The position numbers and the translations under genes are program-made. This document shows positions 51,186 to 60,981 of a stretch of DNA of 64,000 bases, one piece after another. The stretch is from Cyclobacterium marinum DSM 745 (GTDB lineage: Bacteria; Bacteroidota; Bacteroidia; Cytophagales; Cyclobacteriaceae), in contig NC_015914.1 of NCBI RefSeq assembly GCF_000222485.1, forward strand, positions 4,384,001 to 4,448,000, written 5' to 3'. A model generated the notes under the pieces. The model saw only the letters and a program-made list of their open reading frames with translations, was not told where the DNA came from and made no database searches. Numbering within the stretch: position 1 is the stretch's first letter; every line of letters begins with the position of its first letter.

Positions 51186-52280
51186 CTATTTTACTTTCCA
51201 AAGGTATTGTCCATAGCCTTGGGCTTCCATTTCACTTTTTGGAATGAATTTCATTGCTGCCGAATTCATGCAGTATCTTAAACCGGTAGGTTCAGGACCA
51301 TCATTAAAAACGTGACCCAAATGGGAATCACCGAATTTGCTTCTAACTTCAACTCTCACCATTCCATGCCCTCTATCTATTGGTTTTTCTAAATACCTCG
51401 CATCAATGGGCTTGGTAAAACTTGGCCATCCAGAGCCTGATTCATATTTGTCACTAGAACTGAACAATGGAGCGCCTGAAACTATACAAACATAGATTCC
51501 TTCTGCTTTATTGCCATTGTACTCATTGTTAAAAGACCTTTCTGTGGCATCTTCCATTGTAACTTGATATTGAAGGGGAGTTAATTTTTCTTTCAACTCT
51601 TTTTTTGAAGGTTTAGGATAATTGCTTGCCTTAGGCACCTCCCAATAATTGCTGATAAACCGGTCTCTCCCGGATCCCGTCCTGTAGCTTTTATAGGCTT
51701 GAGGTTCCTTTTTATAATAATCCTGATGATACGCTTCTGCGGGGTAGAAGTTTGTGAATTTCACTATGGGGGTAACTATGGGCTTGTCAAAAATTCCTGC
51801 ACCATCAATATCTTGTTTAATAGATTCGGCCACTTTTTTCTGTTTGTTGTCATGGTAAAAAATTGCGGATTCGTATTGACTGCCTCTATCATAAAAGCTT
51901 CCTCCTTCATCTGTGGGATCGTATTGTTGAAAGAAAATATCAATTACCTCTGAATAACTGATCACATCCGGATCAAAAGTTACTTGTACGGCCTCTTTAT
52001 GGCTTGTTTTACCTGAAGAAACTTGAGAATAGGTGGGGTTTTTCTCCTTTCCTCCGGCATAGCCTGAAACGACAGATAAAATGCCATCAATGCCTTCAAA
52101 TGGAGATTCTATGCACCAAAAACATCCTCCAGCAAATGTTGCTTTTTCGGTATTTCCGGCATAAGATTCAATGTTTTCAGGTTCCACCTCCTCTGAGGCT
52201 TTATTTGATCCATTGCATGATGTCACTGCTATACAAATCAATGCCAATGCTAATAACATTGGTTTAATGGGATATTTCAT
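51186..52280 (-). CDS. msrAB: Bifunctional methionine sulfoxide reductase MsrA-MsrB, lipoprotein
   Basis: The 364-residue lipoprotein (signal ICIAVTSC, C22) fuses MsrA, with catalytic C53 in [14 protein letters not shown], to MsrB, with [11 protein letters not shown] and catalytic C337 in [11 protein letters not shown]. MsrA reduces the S- and MsrB the R-epimer of methionine sulfoxide, so the protein repairs both. The usual zinc CxxC pair of MsrB is incomplete here ([10 protein letters not shown]), so this MsrB likely lacks zinc. Being anchored in the envelope, it would protect periplasmic proteins and needs a thioredoxin-like donor there, which is not in view. Confidence 0.92.
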   Translation of the reverse strand: MKYPIKPMLLALALICIAVTSCNGSNKASEEVEPENIESYAGNTEKATFAGGCFWCIESPFEGIDGILSVVSGYAGGKEKNPTYSQVSSGKTSHKEAVQVTFDPDVISYSEVIDIFFQQYDPTDEGGSFYDRGSQYESAIFYHDNKQKKVAESIKQDIDGAGIFDKPIVTPIVKFTNFYPAEAYHQDYYKKEPQAYKSYRTGSGRDRFISNYWEVPKASNYPKPSKKELKEKLTPLQYQVTMEDATERSFNNEYNGNKAEGIYVCIVSGAPLFSSSDKYESGSGWPSFTKPIDARYLEKPIDRGHGMVRVEVRSKFGDSHLGHVFNDGPEPTGLRYCMNSAAMKFIPKSEMEAQGYGQYLWKVK

Positions 52281-52699
52281 AAATATGTGTTTTAATCCAA
52301 TTTTAAAACGGTAAAGTTTCTAAAATTGTTCAGTTATGATTTAAGTTCAACCAAGTTGAAATGGCTTTGCTTTACCTTTTATAGAATCCTATATACGGTT
52401 TTTTAAGGCCATAAGGTTTTAACAGTTATAATGTTCTCATTGAAAATAGGGAATGAACACAAAGTGAATTTCAGGTATTGGCATCTAACAACCTTTACCA
52501 AAAAGGAACTAAAAAAAGTAAAAACAACGTCAATGACCTATAAAAAGCTTTAATAAATCTAGCTCAGATTTAAAGGGAAAGTAGTGCTTCAAAAACAGCT
52601 AATGGCATCGTTTTTGTCCAATTATAGATATGACCTTGGTCATAATAATTTAAACTGGCCAAGGAGCAAATTAATTATAAAACTTAACCAACATTAATT
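52281..52699. other. Divergent intergenic region with a palindrome
   Basis: Some 420 bases between msrAB (minus) and the coiled-coil lipoprotein gene (plus). Apart from the palindrome at 52629-52644 I see no gene, RNA or clear promoter. Confidence 0.45.
52629..52644. promoter_or_regulatory. Palindromic candidate operator
   Basis: TATGACC and GGTCATA are exact complements around TT (52629-52644), 56 bases upstream of the ATG at 52700. It has the form of a dimeric-regulator site. No regulator is identified. Confidence 0.4.
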
Positions 52700-53143
52700 A
52701 TGAAATTGAGTGCATTGTATTTAAGTATTGGAGCTTCGACATTGCTTTTGCTTTCGTCTTGTGGAGAAAACAAATCCACAGAAAATCCAATATCGTCCAC
52801 TACAAATGAAGTGGAAGAAAGAAGTGTTGAAACAAGTGAGGAAATAAAAGAAGATTTTACTTCTTTCAAAAATGAAATCACCGACGAAAAAGAAGCACTT
52901 GAGGATGAACTTCAAGAAATCAAGAATAACATAAAAGAGAATCAAATAGAACCTGCCAACGAAAAAATTGATCAATACTTATCAGAGGCAGACAATAGCT
53001 TGAAAAATTTGGAAATCAAGGTGAAAGAGTTTGAAAATGCTTCAGAAAAGCGAAAAGCGCAAATTCAATCAGAATTTGAATCTCTAGAGAAAAAAGCTGA
53101 AAAAAGCATTGAAAATTTAAAAAACGAACTTAACAATATATAG
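52700..53143 (+). CDS. Coiled-coil lipoprotein (147 aa)
   Basis: The 147-residue protein has a lipoprotein signal (LLLLSSC, C21) and then a Glu/Lys-rich sequence that is almost all coiled coil: heptads run through EEIKEDFTSFKNEITDEKEALEDEL and VKEFENASEKRKAQIQSEFESL. No domain family is recognised. It would be an extended rod anchored to the envelope, possibly a stress or packaging protein like other small Bacteroidota coiled-coil lipoproteins; I do not assign a function. Monocistronic with its own terminator at 53167-53202. Confidence 0.78.
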   Translation: MKLSALYLSIGASTLLLLSSCGENKSTENPISSTTNEVEERSVETSEEIKEDFTSFKNEITDEKEALEDELQEIKNNIKENQIEPANEKIDQYLSEADNSLKNLEIKVKEFENASEKRKAQIQSEFESLEKKAEKSIENLKNELNNI

Positions 53144-53545
53144 ATAAGCCCATTATTTATATGGAGAAGGCTATTCCCTTAATTTGGGGATAGCCTTTTT
53201 TTGTGCTTGCCTACTCTGAAAACAGGTCCCCTTTTCTACCACATTTTTGGGTATGACTATTAAATCATACCTATTGCCTATGACGCTATTAAACGATTGA
53301 TGGACACAATGATCTTAGAAGTAAATTATTAAAAAAATTGACTTATCTTTAAAAGTAAAAATTCACCTATAATGATTGATTCCATTAAGAATAGGCATTG
53401 TTCACCCAATGTATAATTGTAATTTTTGACTTTTGGACTTGTATTTTCTATTGGTATGCATATATCCCAGCGTTAATGTTGTATGATTAGAAATACATGA
53501 AAATTCTATGTTTCAATCAGCAATTTCATAAGAAATAATTAATAT
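53144..53545. other. Intergenic region
   Basis: About 400 bases containing the terminator at 53167-53202. Beyond it I find only AT-rich DNA; no promoter of high quality is apparent ahead of the sialidase gene at 53546. Confidence 0.45.
53167..53202 (+). terminator. Rho-independent terminator
   Basis: AAGGCTATTCCC (53167-53178) pairs with GGGGATAGCCTT (53186-53197), with one G-T pair, followed by five more Ts to 53202. It terminates the coiled-coil lipoprotein gene. Confidence 0.88.
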
Positions 53546-55096
53546 ATGATCGTTAAAATGAAAATTAATCCCTTCGTTATTCTTGTATTTGCATTGCTGT
53601 GTTGCTTTACTTCGTGTAGTGAAAAGCATAGTTTACCTGTAACTGAAAATATTGAATTTGAACAGGTATATATTCCGGTGATTCAGGGAGAAACAGCTAC
53701 AATTGCTTACCTTAATTTTAATCTGGAAAAGGAGGAATATCTAAGGCAGCTTGAAGTGAAAATGGCTTCAGGAACGACTATTGAAAATGTGTCGGTAACT
53801 TTAGTAGGCGAGGAGGAGCAAGATAAATTTATCAATGGGGTATACGATTCTAAAAGCCATTTATGGCGTTTGAAAGAAGAAATAGTCTTGGAGAAGGGGA
53901 AACAGCAATTGGCAATAAAAGTTACTATTCCCGAGGATGCAGACCTGAAAAGCAAGTTTTCGTTAAACGTTCCTTTAATTGAAATAGGGGAGGAGAAATG
54001 CCTTCCGGATGGACTAGTAAATATCAAGCCTTATCGGCCTGCCACAGCACTTAGAACAGCCAATGATGATGAGGTTGCAGCTTTTAGAATTCCCGGACTA
54101 GCAACCAGTAATAGCGGGGTTTTATTGGCAGTATATGATGTGAGGCATGAGAATTCTTCTGACTTGCAAGGAGATATAGATGTCGGCCTGAGTAGAAGCC
54201 ATGATGGAGGGATAACGTGGGAACCGATGCAGATTATTATGGATATGGGAGAATGGGGTGGATTGCCACAAAATCAGAATGGAATCGGAGACCCGGCTAT
54301 ATTGGTAGACAATGAGACAGGAACCATTTATGTTGTGGCGCTTTGGATCCATGGAAAACCCGGTACAGCAGCTTGGAGAAGTTCAGAGCCGGGATTATCC
54401 CCTGAAAAAACCGGACAATTAATGCTGGTAAAGTCAGAAGATGATGGCAGGACATGGTCTTCACCGAGAAATATTACTCAACCAATGAAAGAAGCCTCCT
54501 GGCAATTGTTTTTCAATGGTCCCGGTAAAGGGATAAGTATGAAAAATGGGACGTTGGTTTTCGCTGCACAGTATAAAGATAAAGAACAAATTCCTCACAG
54601 TACTATCATCTTTAGTAAAGACCATGGAGAGACTTGGCAAGTAGGATCGGGTGCCAGGCCCAAAACTACAGAAGCACAGGTGGTGGAGTTGGAAGATGGT
54701 CGATTGATGTTGAATATGAGAGATGATAGAGGAGGTTCAAGGGCAATCTACACCACAGCGGACATGGGGAATAGCTGGCAAGAACATCCTACCAATAGAA
54801 GTGCTTTAATTGAACCCATCTGTATGGCGAGTCTAATAAAATTTGGTGAAGATCGATTATTCTTTTCTAATCCGGCAACCACTGAAGGACGATTCAATAT
54901 TACCATTAAAGTCAGTAACGATGATGGCTTAACCTGGCCGGATAATCAACAAATCTTATTGGATGGACAAAAGGGGTGGGGGTACAGTTGTTTGACTAAG
55001 ATAAATGAAGAGGAAATAGGGGTTTTATATGAAAGTAGTCAAGCCCATATGACATTTCAAATTGTACCTATAGCAGAATTTAATGCATATAAATAG
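53546..55096 (+). CDS. Exo-alpha-sialidase (BNR/Asp-box, GH33-like), lipoprotein
   Basis: The 516-residue product has a lipoprotein signal (LLCCFTSC), a beta-sandwich N-terminal domain (about 35-165) as in bacterial neuraminidases and a six-bladed propeller. Features are the Arg-triad opener FRIPGL (180-185) and five Asp boxes: SHDGGITW, SEDDGRTW, SKDHGETW, TADMGNSW and SNDDGLTW. The late YESSQ holds the tyrosine nucleophile region. It should release terminal sialic acid from glycoconjugates at the cell surface. No nan genes are adjacent. ATG 53546 or 53558 (MKINPFV) may be the start. Monocistronic. Confidence 0.88.
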   Translation: MIVKMKINPFVILVFALLCCFTSCSEKHSLPVTENIEFEQVYIPVIQGETATIAYLNFNLEKEEYLRQLEVKMASGTTIENVSVTLVGEEEQDKFINGVYDSKSHLWRLKEEIVLEKGKQQLAIKVTIPEDADLKSKFSLNVPLIEIGEEKCLPDGLVNIKPYRPATALRTANDDEVAAFRIPGLATSNSGVLLAVYDVRHENSSDLQGDIDVGLSRSHDGGITWEPMQIIMDMGEWGGLPQNQNGIGDPAILVDNETGTIYVVALWIHGKPGTAAWRSSEPGLSPEKTGQLMLVKSEDDGRTWSSPRNITQPMKEASWQLFFNGPGKGISMKNGTLVFAAQYKDKEQIPHSTIIFSKDHGETWQVGSGARPKTTEAQVVELEDGRLMLNMRDDRGGSRAIYTTADMGNSWQEHPTNRSALIEPICMASLIKFGEDRLFFSNPATTEGRFNITIKVSNDDGLTWPDNQQILLDGQKGWGYSCLTKINEEEIGVLYESSQAHMTFQIVPIAEFNAYK

Positions 55097-55227
55097 CTTT
55101 GTGATTCTATAATTATATGGGATCAGTATTTTAAATTGCCTTATTTCAATTTAAATTGGAAGTTGTTTAATTTATATGTAATGTGTCAGGATTAATAGCT
55201 TTAAATTTAGAAAAAAATAAATTACTG

Positions 55228-55257
55228 TTTTTTTATTTATATAAATAGTTATATTTG
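55228..55257 (+). promoter_or_regulatory. Candidate promoter of the PAS histidine kinase gene
   Basis: TATATTTG (55250-55257) is an exact TAnnTTTG match; about 18 bases upstream there is only a T-run (55228-55234), not a good TTTG. Transcription near 55264 would leave a 60-base leader. Confidence 0.4.
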
Positions 55258-55323
55258 AAAGTTGCGATTTTGTTATTAATCTTCGTGATTTTAAAATAGA
55301 TAGCTGGTATTTATATATAATGA

Positions 55324-56397
55324 GTGGATAATCCAGATTTAGATTTTAATGTGTTTTTTGATTTATGTCCCCAATTACTGTGTGTAGTGGGCTATGATGG
55401 TTATTTTAAAAAAGTTAACCCTTCTTTTCAAAAAGTTTTGGGTTATACCGAAGAGGAATTAAAAGAGAAACCTATTGACTATTTTGTCCATCAAAAGGAT
55501 AGAGATACCACTTACCAAATTCGTGAGAACTTAAAAAAAGGAAAATCTTTAAATAATTTTGAAAACAGGTATGTCTCTAAGACTGGGGAAACTTTATGGC
55601 TTTCATGGACTTCAAAATTGATACCCGATAAGGAATTGATTTTTGGTGTAGCAACACTCGTTAATCCTAAAAAAGAACTAGAGGCCAAAAGAAACGAACT
55701 AATTAAAGAGCTTACGATAACCAATGAAAAGCTTAAACAACTGACGATAACCATATCTCATGATTTGAGGTCTCCGGTGAATAATTTATTGGCAGTATTT
55801 AATTTTTTAGACAATGAAAAAATCCAAGATGAGGAAACTCTTGAATTGGTGGATTTACTTTATAAATCAACTTTAGGAATAAAATCACGGCTAGATGAAT
55901 TTCTTTCATCCCTAAAAAAAGAGGAGTTATTAGTTGTAAAGGTAGCAAAAATTTCCTTTCAGGATGTATTGGATCAATCTATCAATGGAATCAAATCTTT
56001 GATAAAAAATTCCAATGCCAAGATAATAACGGATTTTTCTGAGGCTCCTGAAATTCATTTTAACAGAAATTATTTGGAAAGTATTTTTCTAAACCTTATT
56101 TCCAACGCCATTAAATATACAAGACCTGACGTCAGCCCGGTTATCAAAATAAAGAGTTGTCAAAAATCCGGGGTTACGAAGCTTTCCGTAAAAGATAATG
56201 GGATAGGTTTTGATATGGGTAAGGTTGGAAAAAAAATCTTTGGGTTTGATCAGAAATTCAGTGATAGTGAAGAAAGTCAGGGTATAGGTTTGTATCTGGT
56301 TCATAAACAGGTGACTACATTGGGAGGTAAAATAGAACTTCGCAGCAAGTCAGACAACGGGTCGGAGTTCATTCTTACTTTCAAAAATTTAGAATAA
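55324..56397 (+). CDS. PAS-domain sensor histidine kinase
   Basis: A 357-residue soluble kinase. A PAS domain covers about residues 8-120 (LLCVVGYDGYFKKVNPSFQKVLGYTEEEL, with a PAC tail near YFVHQKDRDTT). The HisKA motif ITISHDLRSPVNN puts the phosphoacceptor at H146. The ATPase domain has LNLISNAIKY as N-box, VKDNGIGFDM and SQGIGLYLVHKQ as G-boxes. No membrane helices, so it senses a cytoplasmic signal. The start is GTG at 55324; the ATG at 55320 is out of frame. No partner response regulator is next to it, so it is an orphan kinase. Confidence 0.85.
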   Translation: MDNPDLDFNVFFDLCPQLLCVVGYDGYFKKVNPSFQKVLGYTEEELKEKPIDYFVHQKDRDTTYQIRENLKKGKSLNNFENRYVSKTGETLWLSWTSKLIPDKELIFGVATLVNPKKELEAKRNELIKELTITNEKLKQLTITISHDLRSPVNNLLAVFNFLDNEKIQDEETLELVDLLYKSTLGIKSRLDEFLSSLKKEELLVVKVAKISFQDVLDQSINGIKSLIKNSNAKIITDFSEAPEIHFNRNYLESIFLNLISNAIKYTRPDVSPVIKIKSCQKSGVTKLSVKDNGIGFDMGKVGKKIFGFDQKFSDSEESQGIGLYLVHKQVTTLGGKIELRSKSDNGSEFILTFKNLE

Positions 56398-56566
56398 GTG
56401 CACTTTTCGCCATTACTTTTTTGATAATAAAACCTTTTCACTAGACTATTATTTTTAAATTAATTGGGTAAAATCGATTCATTTTCCTTTCTTTCCCGTT
56501 AAGCAATTAACCTAGCATCCCCGTAATAGGCTTAAATATGGATTTTATTACTTATCGTTATCAAAA

Positions 56567-57904
56567 ATGGCAAGTCAAATAGTAATTGTAGGAAATGGTA
56601 TTTCGGGTGTTACCTGCGCTCGACATATTAGAAAAAATGACGATATGGCAAAAATTGTTATTGTCTCCGGTGAAACAGAACATTTTTTTTCTAGAACAGC
56701 CCTTATGTATATTTATATGGGGCATATGAAGTATGAACATACCAAACCTTATGCTGATGATTTCTGGGAAAAAAACCGGATCGCACTTAAATTTGCATGG
56801 GTTAAGAGAGTGGATTTTTCAAATCGCCATTTGTGCTTCGATAATGGAGAAAAACTTGACTATGACAAGTTGATTCTTGCTTCAGGTTCTAAACCAAACT
56901 ATTTCGGTTGGCCGGGTCAAGATTTAAAAGGTGTGCAAGGTCTTTATAGCTATCAGGATCTTGAACAGATGGAGAAGCGATCCAAAAAAATCTCACATGC
57001 TGTTATTGTAGGCGGTGGCCTGATTGGTGTAGAAATGGCTGAAATGTTTTCTACCAGAGAGATTCCCGTGACATTTTTAGTTAGAGAAAAAAATTTTTGG
57101 TCCAATGTACTTCCTCCGGAAGAGTCAAAGTTAGTAGGGCGACATATCAAAGAACATCATATTGACTTGAGATTTTCAACCGAATTATCTGAAATTCTAG
57201 ATGATGGAAACGGAGAAGTTAAGGCAATTAAAACCTCTTCAGGTGAACTCATTCCCTGTGAATTTGTGGGATTAACTGCCGGAGTCCGACCAAACATTGA
57301 TTTTTTAAAGGGTTCTGAACTTGACACCAATAGGGGGATTGTGGTGAATAGAAAATTTGAAACAAATATTCCGGAGGTTTACGCCATTGGTGACTGTGTT
57401 GAATTTTCCGAGGCTCCCGGTCCTGATAGAAAGGTAATTGAGCAGGTTTGGTATACCGGGAGAATGCACGGTGAAACACTTGCTTATAATCTTACACATG
57501 ATAAACAAGTGGAATATAAACCCGGGATTTGGTTCAATTCTGCTAAGTTTTTTGATATAGAATACCAAACCTATGGTTTTCTACCTAGTACCTGGAGCAA
57601 AGATAAATGGTCTTTTTATTGGGAAAATAAAGAAGGTAAAATAGCACTTAGATTGTTATTTGATGATAAAGAACGCATCCTGGCCGTCAATGCTTTTGGA
57701 TGGAGGATGCGGCACGCTTTCTTCGATAAGGCGATAAAAGAAGCCTGGCATGCTGATAAGGTTCTTGAGAAGCTGGGGGAGGCAAGTTTTAATCCTGAGT
57801 TTTATGACAGTTACCATAGAGATGTGCTGAAATCGTACAATAAGGAAACGGGTAAAGCAGTAAGTCTGCCCAAAAAGTCAATGTTTCAAAAAATATTTGG
57901 TTAA
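56567..57904 (+). CDS. NAD(P)/FAD-dependent pyridine-nucleotide-disulfide-type oxidoreductase
   Basis: The 445-residue flavoprotein has an N-terminal FAD fold (IVIVGNGISGVTCARHI, residues 5-21), a second dinucleotide fold (AVIVGGGLIGVEMAEM, near 146-161) and the FAD-ribityl motif VYAIGDCVEFSE near 285. No CxxxxC redox disulfide follows the first fold, so it resembles NADH oxidase or nitrite/ferredoxin reductase types rather than thiol reductases. The C-terminal extension ends in a Lys-rich tail. It probably passes electrons between NAD(P)H and the membrane polyferredoxin whose gene starts five bases downstream. Confidence 0.88.
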   Translation: MASQIVIVGNGISGVTCARHIRKNDDMAKIVIVSGETEHFFSRTALMYIYMGHMKYEHTKPYADDFWEKNRIALKFAWVKRVDFSNRHLCFDNGEKLDYDKLILASGSKPNYFGWPGQDLKGVQGLYSYQDLEQMEKRSKKISHAVIVGGGLIGVEMAEMFSTREIPVTFLVREKNFWSNVLPPEESKLVGRHIKEHHIDLRFSTELSEILDDGNGEVKAIKTSSGELIPCEFVGLTAGVRPNIDFLKGSELDTNRGIVVNRKFETNIPEVYAIGDCVEFSEAPGPDRKVIEQVWYTGRMHGETLAYNLTHDKQVEYKPGIWFNSAKFFDIEYQTYGFLPSTWSKDKWSFYWENKEGKIALRLLFDDKERILAVNAFGWRMRHAFFDKAIKEAWHADKVLEKLGEASFNPEFYDSYHRDVLKSYNKETGKAVSLPKKSMFQKIFG

Positions 57905-57909
57905 AATTT

Positions 57910-59454
57910 ATGAATATTCTACAGAAGATTGGAGTAATCCTTACCTTGATTGGGTTGCTGTTTTTTACGATCATCCCATTTTTAGGTGATTACAAATTGG
58001 ATGAGGAAACAACCATAGAAAACACGAAAGAAATCCATACCGAGGCCATGGTAGAGGTGCTTCAACCCATGTTTGGTAAGTTGTATACCTCTAATTTTGA
58101 ATTTATAAGTTCCTTTAAAGAGCTCTTCAATTCCTATAATGAGGAATTAAAGGCCAATCAAGAGTGGGATAAAGTTATTTGGGATGATTACACATTCACC
58201 TTAACCAAGGCCGCATCATTGGGACCGGTCAATGATTCTCCTTTACTTTACTTGATGGCTTCCATAGGGCTAACTGTAATTGGAGGATTGTTTTATATTT
58301 TACCTCTTTATCGGGGAAAGCCTTCAGGAATTAAAAATGATGGCATATTTTTCTCATCTATGATGGCTAGAGGTTGGTTAGGTATGCTTACAGGCTCGTA
58401 TTTAATTTTATTTTATATTATCCTGTACTGGTTTCCGGAATACCTCACCAATTTGGTTTTGATGGTAGATCCATTGAGCCAAGCATTATCCGGCGGAGCA
58501 GCTAGCCAATGGTTTCTATATGGTTTTATATACTCATTGGCTATAGTAGTGATGGGACTTCGTATGTTTAGGAAATACAAAGGGAATAAATACCAAATGA
58601 TCCGGACATCTTCTGTGATGTTTTTTCAATTGTCATTTGCCTTCTTACTTCCTGAAATTTTGGTATTGTTAAACAAGCCTTGGCATGACTTCAAAAATAT
58701 TTGGCCGCTGGATTATTCATTTTTCTATGAGTATAGAATTGAAGGAATGTTGAATTCAGGTGCATTAGGAATGTTTATGCTTATCTTTGGCATATTATTG
58801 ATTGTGGTTGGGGTCCCATTGTTTACCTACCTGTATGGAAAACGCTGGTACTGTAGTTGGGTATGTGGTTGTGGTGGGCTCGCAGAAACTTTAGGAGATC
58901 CTTACCGTCAACTTTCTGATAAATCGTTAAAATCCTGGCAAATTGAAAGGTACCTTATTCACGGGGTGTTGGTTTTTGCTGTTGTCATGACAGCTATAAC
59001 GATTATTAACTACTTTATGAGCTTTGAACTTTTGGGGCAAGCCACTGAGCAGATTCATTCTATTTATGGTTTCGCCATAGGTTCTATCTTTGCCGGAGTG
59101 GTTGGTACCGGATTTTATCCTTTTATGGGGAACCGAGTATGGTGTAGGTTTGGTTGTCCCTTAGCCGCCTATTTGGGAATGGTTCAAAGATTCAAGTCCA
59201 GATTTAGAATTACTACCAATGGAGGGCAATGTATCTCATGTGGAAATTGCTCTACCTATTGTGAAATGGGTATTGACGTTAGATGGTATGCGCAAAGGGG
59301 ACAAAACATTGTTCGATCTTCCTGTGTGGGCTGTGGAGTATGTTCTGCGGTTTGTCCTAGAGGAGTATTGAAGTTGGAAAATGGAAAAGAAGAAGGTAGG
59401 ATCAATGATATGCCCATTATCATTGGTAATGACTCAGTTAAAGCAAAAGTATAG
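57910..59454 (+). CDS. Membrane polyferredoxin, NapH/RdxA-like 4Fe-4S protein
   Basis: A 514-residue protein with about six membrane helices. Cysteine motifs are WYCSWVCGCGGLAE near 318, NRVWCRFGCPLAAYLG near 410, then a C-terminal ferredoxin domain with CISCGNCSTYCEMG near 438-451 and CVGCGVCSAVCPRG near 472-485, eight cysteines for two clusters. Families with this layout move electrons across or along the membrane (NapH, NosR, RdxA, ApbE-linked systems). Its coupling to the oxidoreductase five bases upstream suggests a shared electron path. The next gene is only two bases away. Redox partner and end use are unknown. Confidence 0.87.
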   Translation: MNILQKIGVILTLIGLLFFTIIPFLGDYKLDEETTIENTKEIHTEAMVEVLQPMFGKLYTSNFEFISSFKELFNSYNEELKANQEWDKVIWDDYTFTLTKAASLGPVNDSPLLYLMASIGLTVIGGLFYILPLYRGKPSGIKNDGIFFSSMMARGWLGMLTGSYLILFYIILYWFPEYLTNLVLMVDPLSQALSGGAASQWFLYGFIYSLAIVVMGLRMFRKYKGNKYQMIRTSSVMFFQLSFAFLLPEILVLLNKPWHDFKNIWPLDYSFFYEYRIEGMLNSGALGMFMLIFGILLIVVGVPLFTYLYGKRWYCSWVCGCGGLAETLGDPYRQLSDKSLKSWQIERYLIHGVLVFAVVMTAITIINYFMSFELLGQATEQIHSIYGFAIGSIFAGVVGTGFYPFMGNRVWCRFGCPLAAYLGMVQRFKSRFRITTNGGQCISCGNCSTYCEMGIDVRWYAQRGQNIVRSSCVGCGVCSAVCPRGVLKLENGKEEGRINDMPIIIGNDSVKAKV

Positions 59455-59456
59455 AA

Positions 59457-60923
59457 ATGTTAATTAATTTGTTTTTGGTAATATATGGTTTGGCCATGTG
59501 TTTTGTATTGTTTTATAGTTTTGCACAGGCCAATTTGTTATGGCATTTTTTCAAGTTTAAAGACCGCAAAATGCCAATGGCAACCATAAATGACAAGGGA
59601 CTTCCTAAAGTTACTGTACAGCTGCCCATTTTCAATGAAAAGTATGTGGTCGAAAGACTGATTGAAGCCATTTCATCCATGCACTACCCCAAAGAAAAAC
59701 TGGAAATTCAAGTTTTGGATGACAGCACTGATGAAACTGCTGACATCATTAATAACTGTTTAAAAGCATTTCCTGAAGTAAACTTTAAATACTTACACAG
59801 GGAGAATAGACAGGGGTTTAAAGCCGGAGCTTTGAAAGAAGGATTGGAAGTTGCGGAAGGAGAGTTGATAGCCATATTTGATGCTGACTTTGTACCCGAC
59901 CCTAATTTTTTATTGAAAACAGTAGGTCATTTTAAGGATGATAAAGTTGGTATGGTTCAGTCCAGGTGGGGCCATTTGAATGAAGACTATTCGCTTTTTA
60001 CACGTTTACAGGCTTTTGCTTTAGATGCCCATTTTATGGTGGAACAGATGGGAAGAAACGCTCAAAAGGCTTTTATTAACTTTAATGGAACCGGAGGCAT
60101 TTGGAGAAAATCTTGTATTTTGGATGCCGGAGATTGGCATGCGGATACACTTACAGAAGACCTTGATCTGAGTTATAGGGCGCAACAGAAAGGCTGGGAA
60201 TTTATTTACCGACCGGATGTGGTATCTCCTGCAGAATTACCTCCGGTGATGTCTGCCATCAAATCACAGCAGTTTCGCTGGACCAAAGGCGGGGCAGAGT
60301 GTGCGAGAAAACATTTATGGCATGTGTTAAAGGGTACTTTTCCCTTAAAAGTGAAAATTCATGCAGCTGCTCATTTGCTAAACTCTACACTGTTTATCGC
60401 CATTTTATTGGTTAGCTTATCAAGCATTCCTGTTTGGTGGGGCTTCTATAAAGGTCTTATTCCTTTGGAATATTTTAAACTAGCGGCTTTCTTCCTTTTT
60501 GGTTTTGTGATCATTGCCTCTGTTTACTTTTTTGCCAATCTAAATCTTAGCCATTTCACTTTCAAAAGCTTCCTGAGGTTTTTGTGGGAGTTGCCGGTTT
60601 TCTTGGCTGTTTCCATGGGACTATCTGTTCACAATGCCCAAGCGGTATGGGAAGGCTTAACCGGTAAAAAATCACCATTTGTACGAACTCCAAAATACAA
60701 TTTGGCAGTAAAGGGGAGTAATTGGGTAAGCAATACCTACAACCAATTGAAAATTCCTCCTACAGCTTATTTAGAAGCTATCTTGGCTATAGTATTTAGC
60801 GTCATGGTAGTGGTTTCAATTTATACAGGTACCTATGAGATGTTGGTATTTCACAGCATGCTTGCATTAGGCTTTAGCTTGGTAAGCATTGCCTCTTTTA
60901 AAAGTTATATGATCCATCGTTAA
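59457..60923 (+). CDS. Processive GT2 glycosyltransferase, cellulose-synthase-like
   Basis: A 488-residue family-2 transferase with BcsA/mannan-synthase signature residues: VLDDSTDETAD near 97, FDADFVPDPN near 140, TEDLDLSYRAQ near 233 (catalytic base region) and QQFRWTKGG near 271 (QxxRW). One N-terminal and about four C-terminal membrane helices form the polymer channel. It lacks a c-di-GMP-binding PilZ domain, unlike bacterial cellulose synthases. It could make a beta-linked glucan or mannan or glycosylate a membrane lipid. It starts two bases after the polyferredoxin gene, an unusual neighbour. Confidence 0.88.
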   Translation: MLINLFLVIYGLAMCFVLFYSFAQANLLWHFFKFKDRKMPMATINDKGLPKVTVQLPIFNEKYVVERLIEAISSMHYPKEKLEIQVLDDSTDETADIINNCLKAFPEVNFKYLHRENRQGFKAGALKEGLEVAEGELIAIFDADFVPDPNFLLKTVGHFKDDKVGMVQSRWGHLNEDYSLFTRLQAFALDAHFMVEQMGRNAQKAFINFNGTGGIWRKSCILDAGDWHADTLTEDLDLSYRAQQKGWEFIYRPDVVSPAELPPVMSAIKSQQFRWTKGGAECARKHLWHVLKGTFPLKVKIHAAAHLLNSTLFIAILLVSLSSIPVWWGFYKGLIPLEYFKLAAFFLFGFVIIASVYFFANLNLSHFTFKSFLRFLWELPVFLAVSMGLSVHNAQAVWEGLTGKKSPFVRTPKYNLAVKGSNWVSNTYNQLKIPPTAYLEAILAIVFSVMVVVSIYTGTYEMLVFHSMLALGFSLVSIASFKSYMIHR

Positions 60924-60981
60924 CTTTTTGATTTGAACCCAAGACCTCCATTTCTTTGGTCCCCTTTATTTAATACATTTT

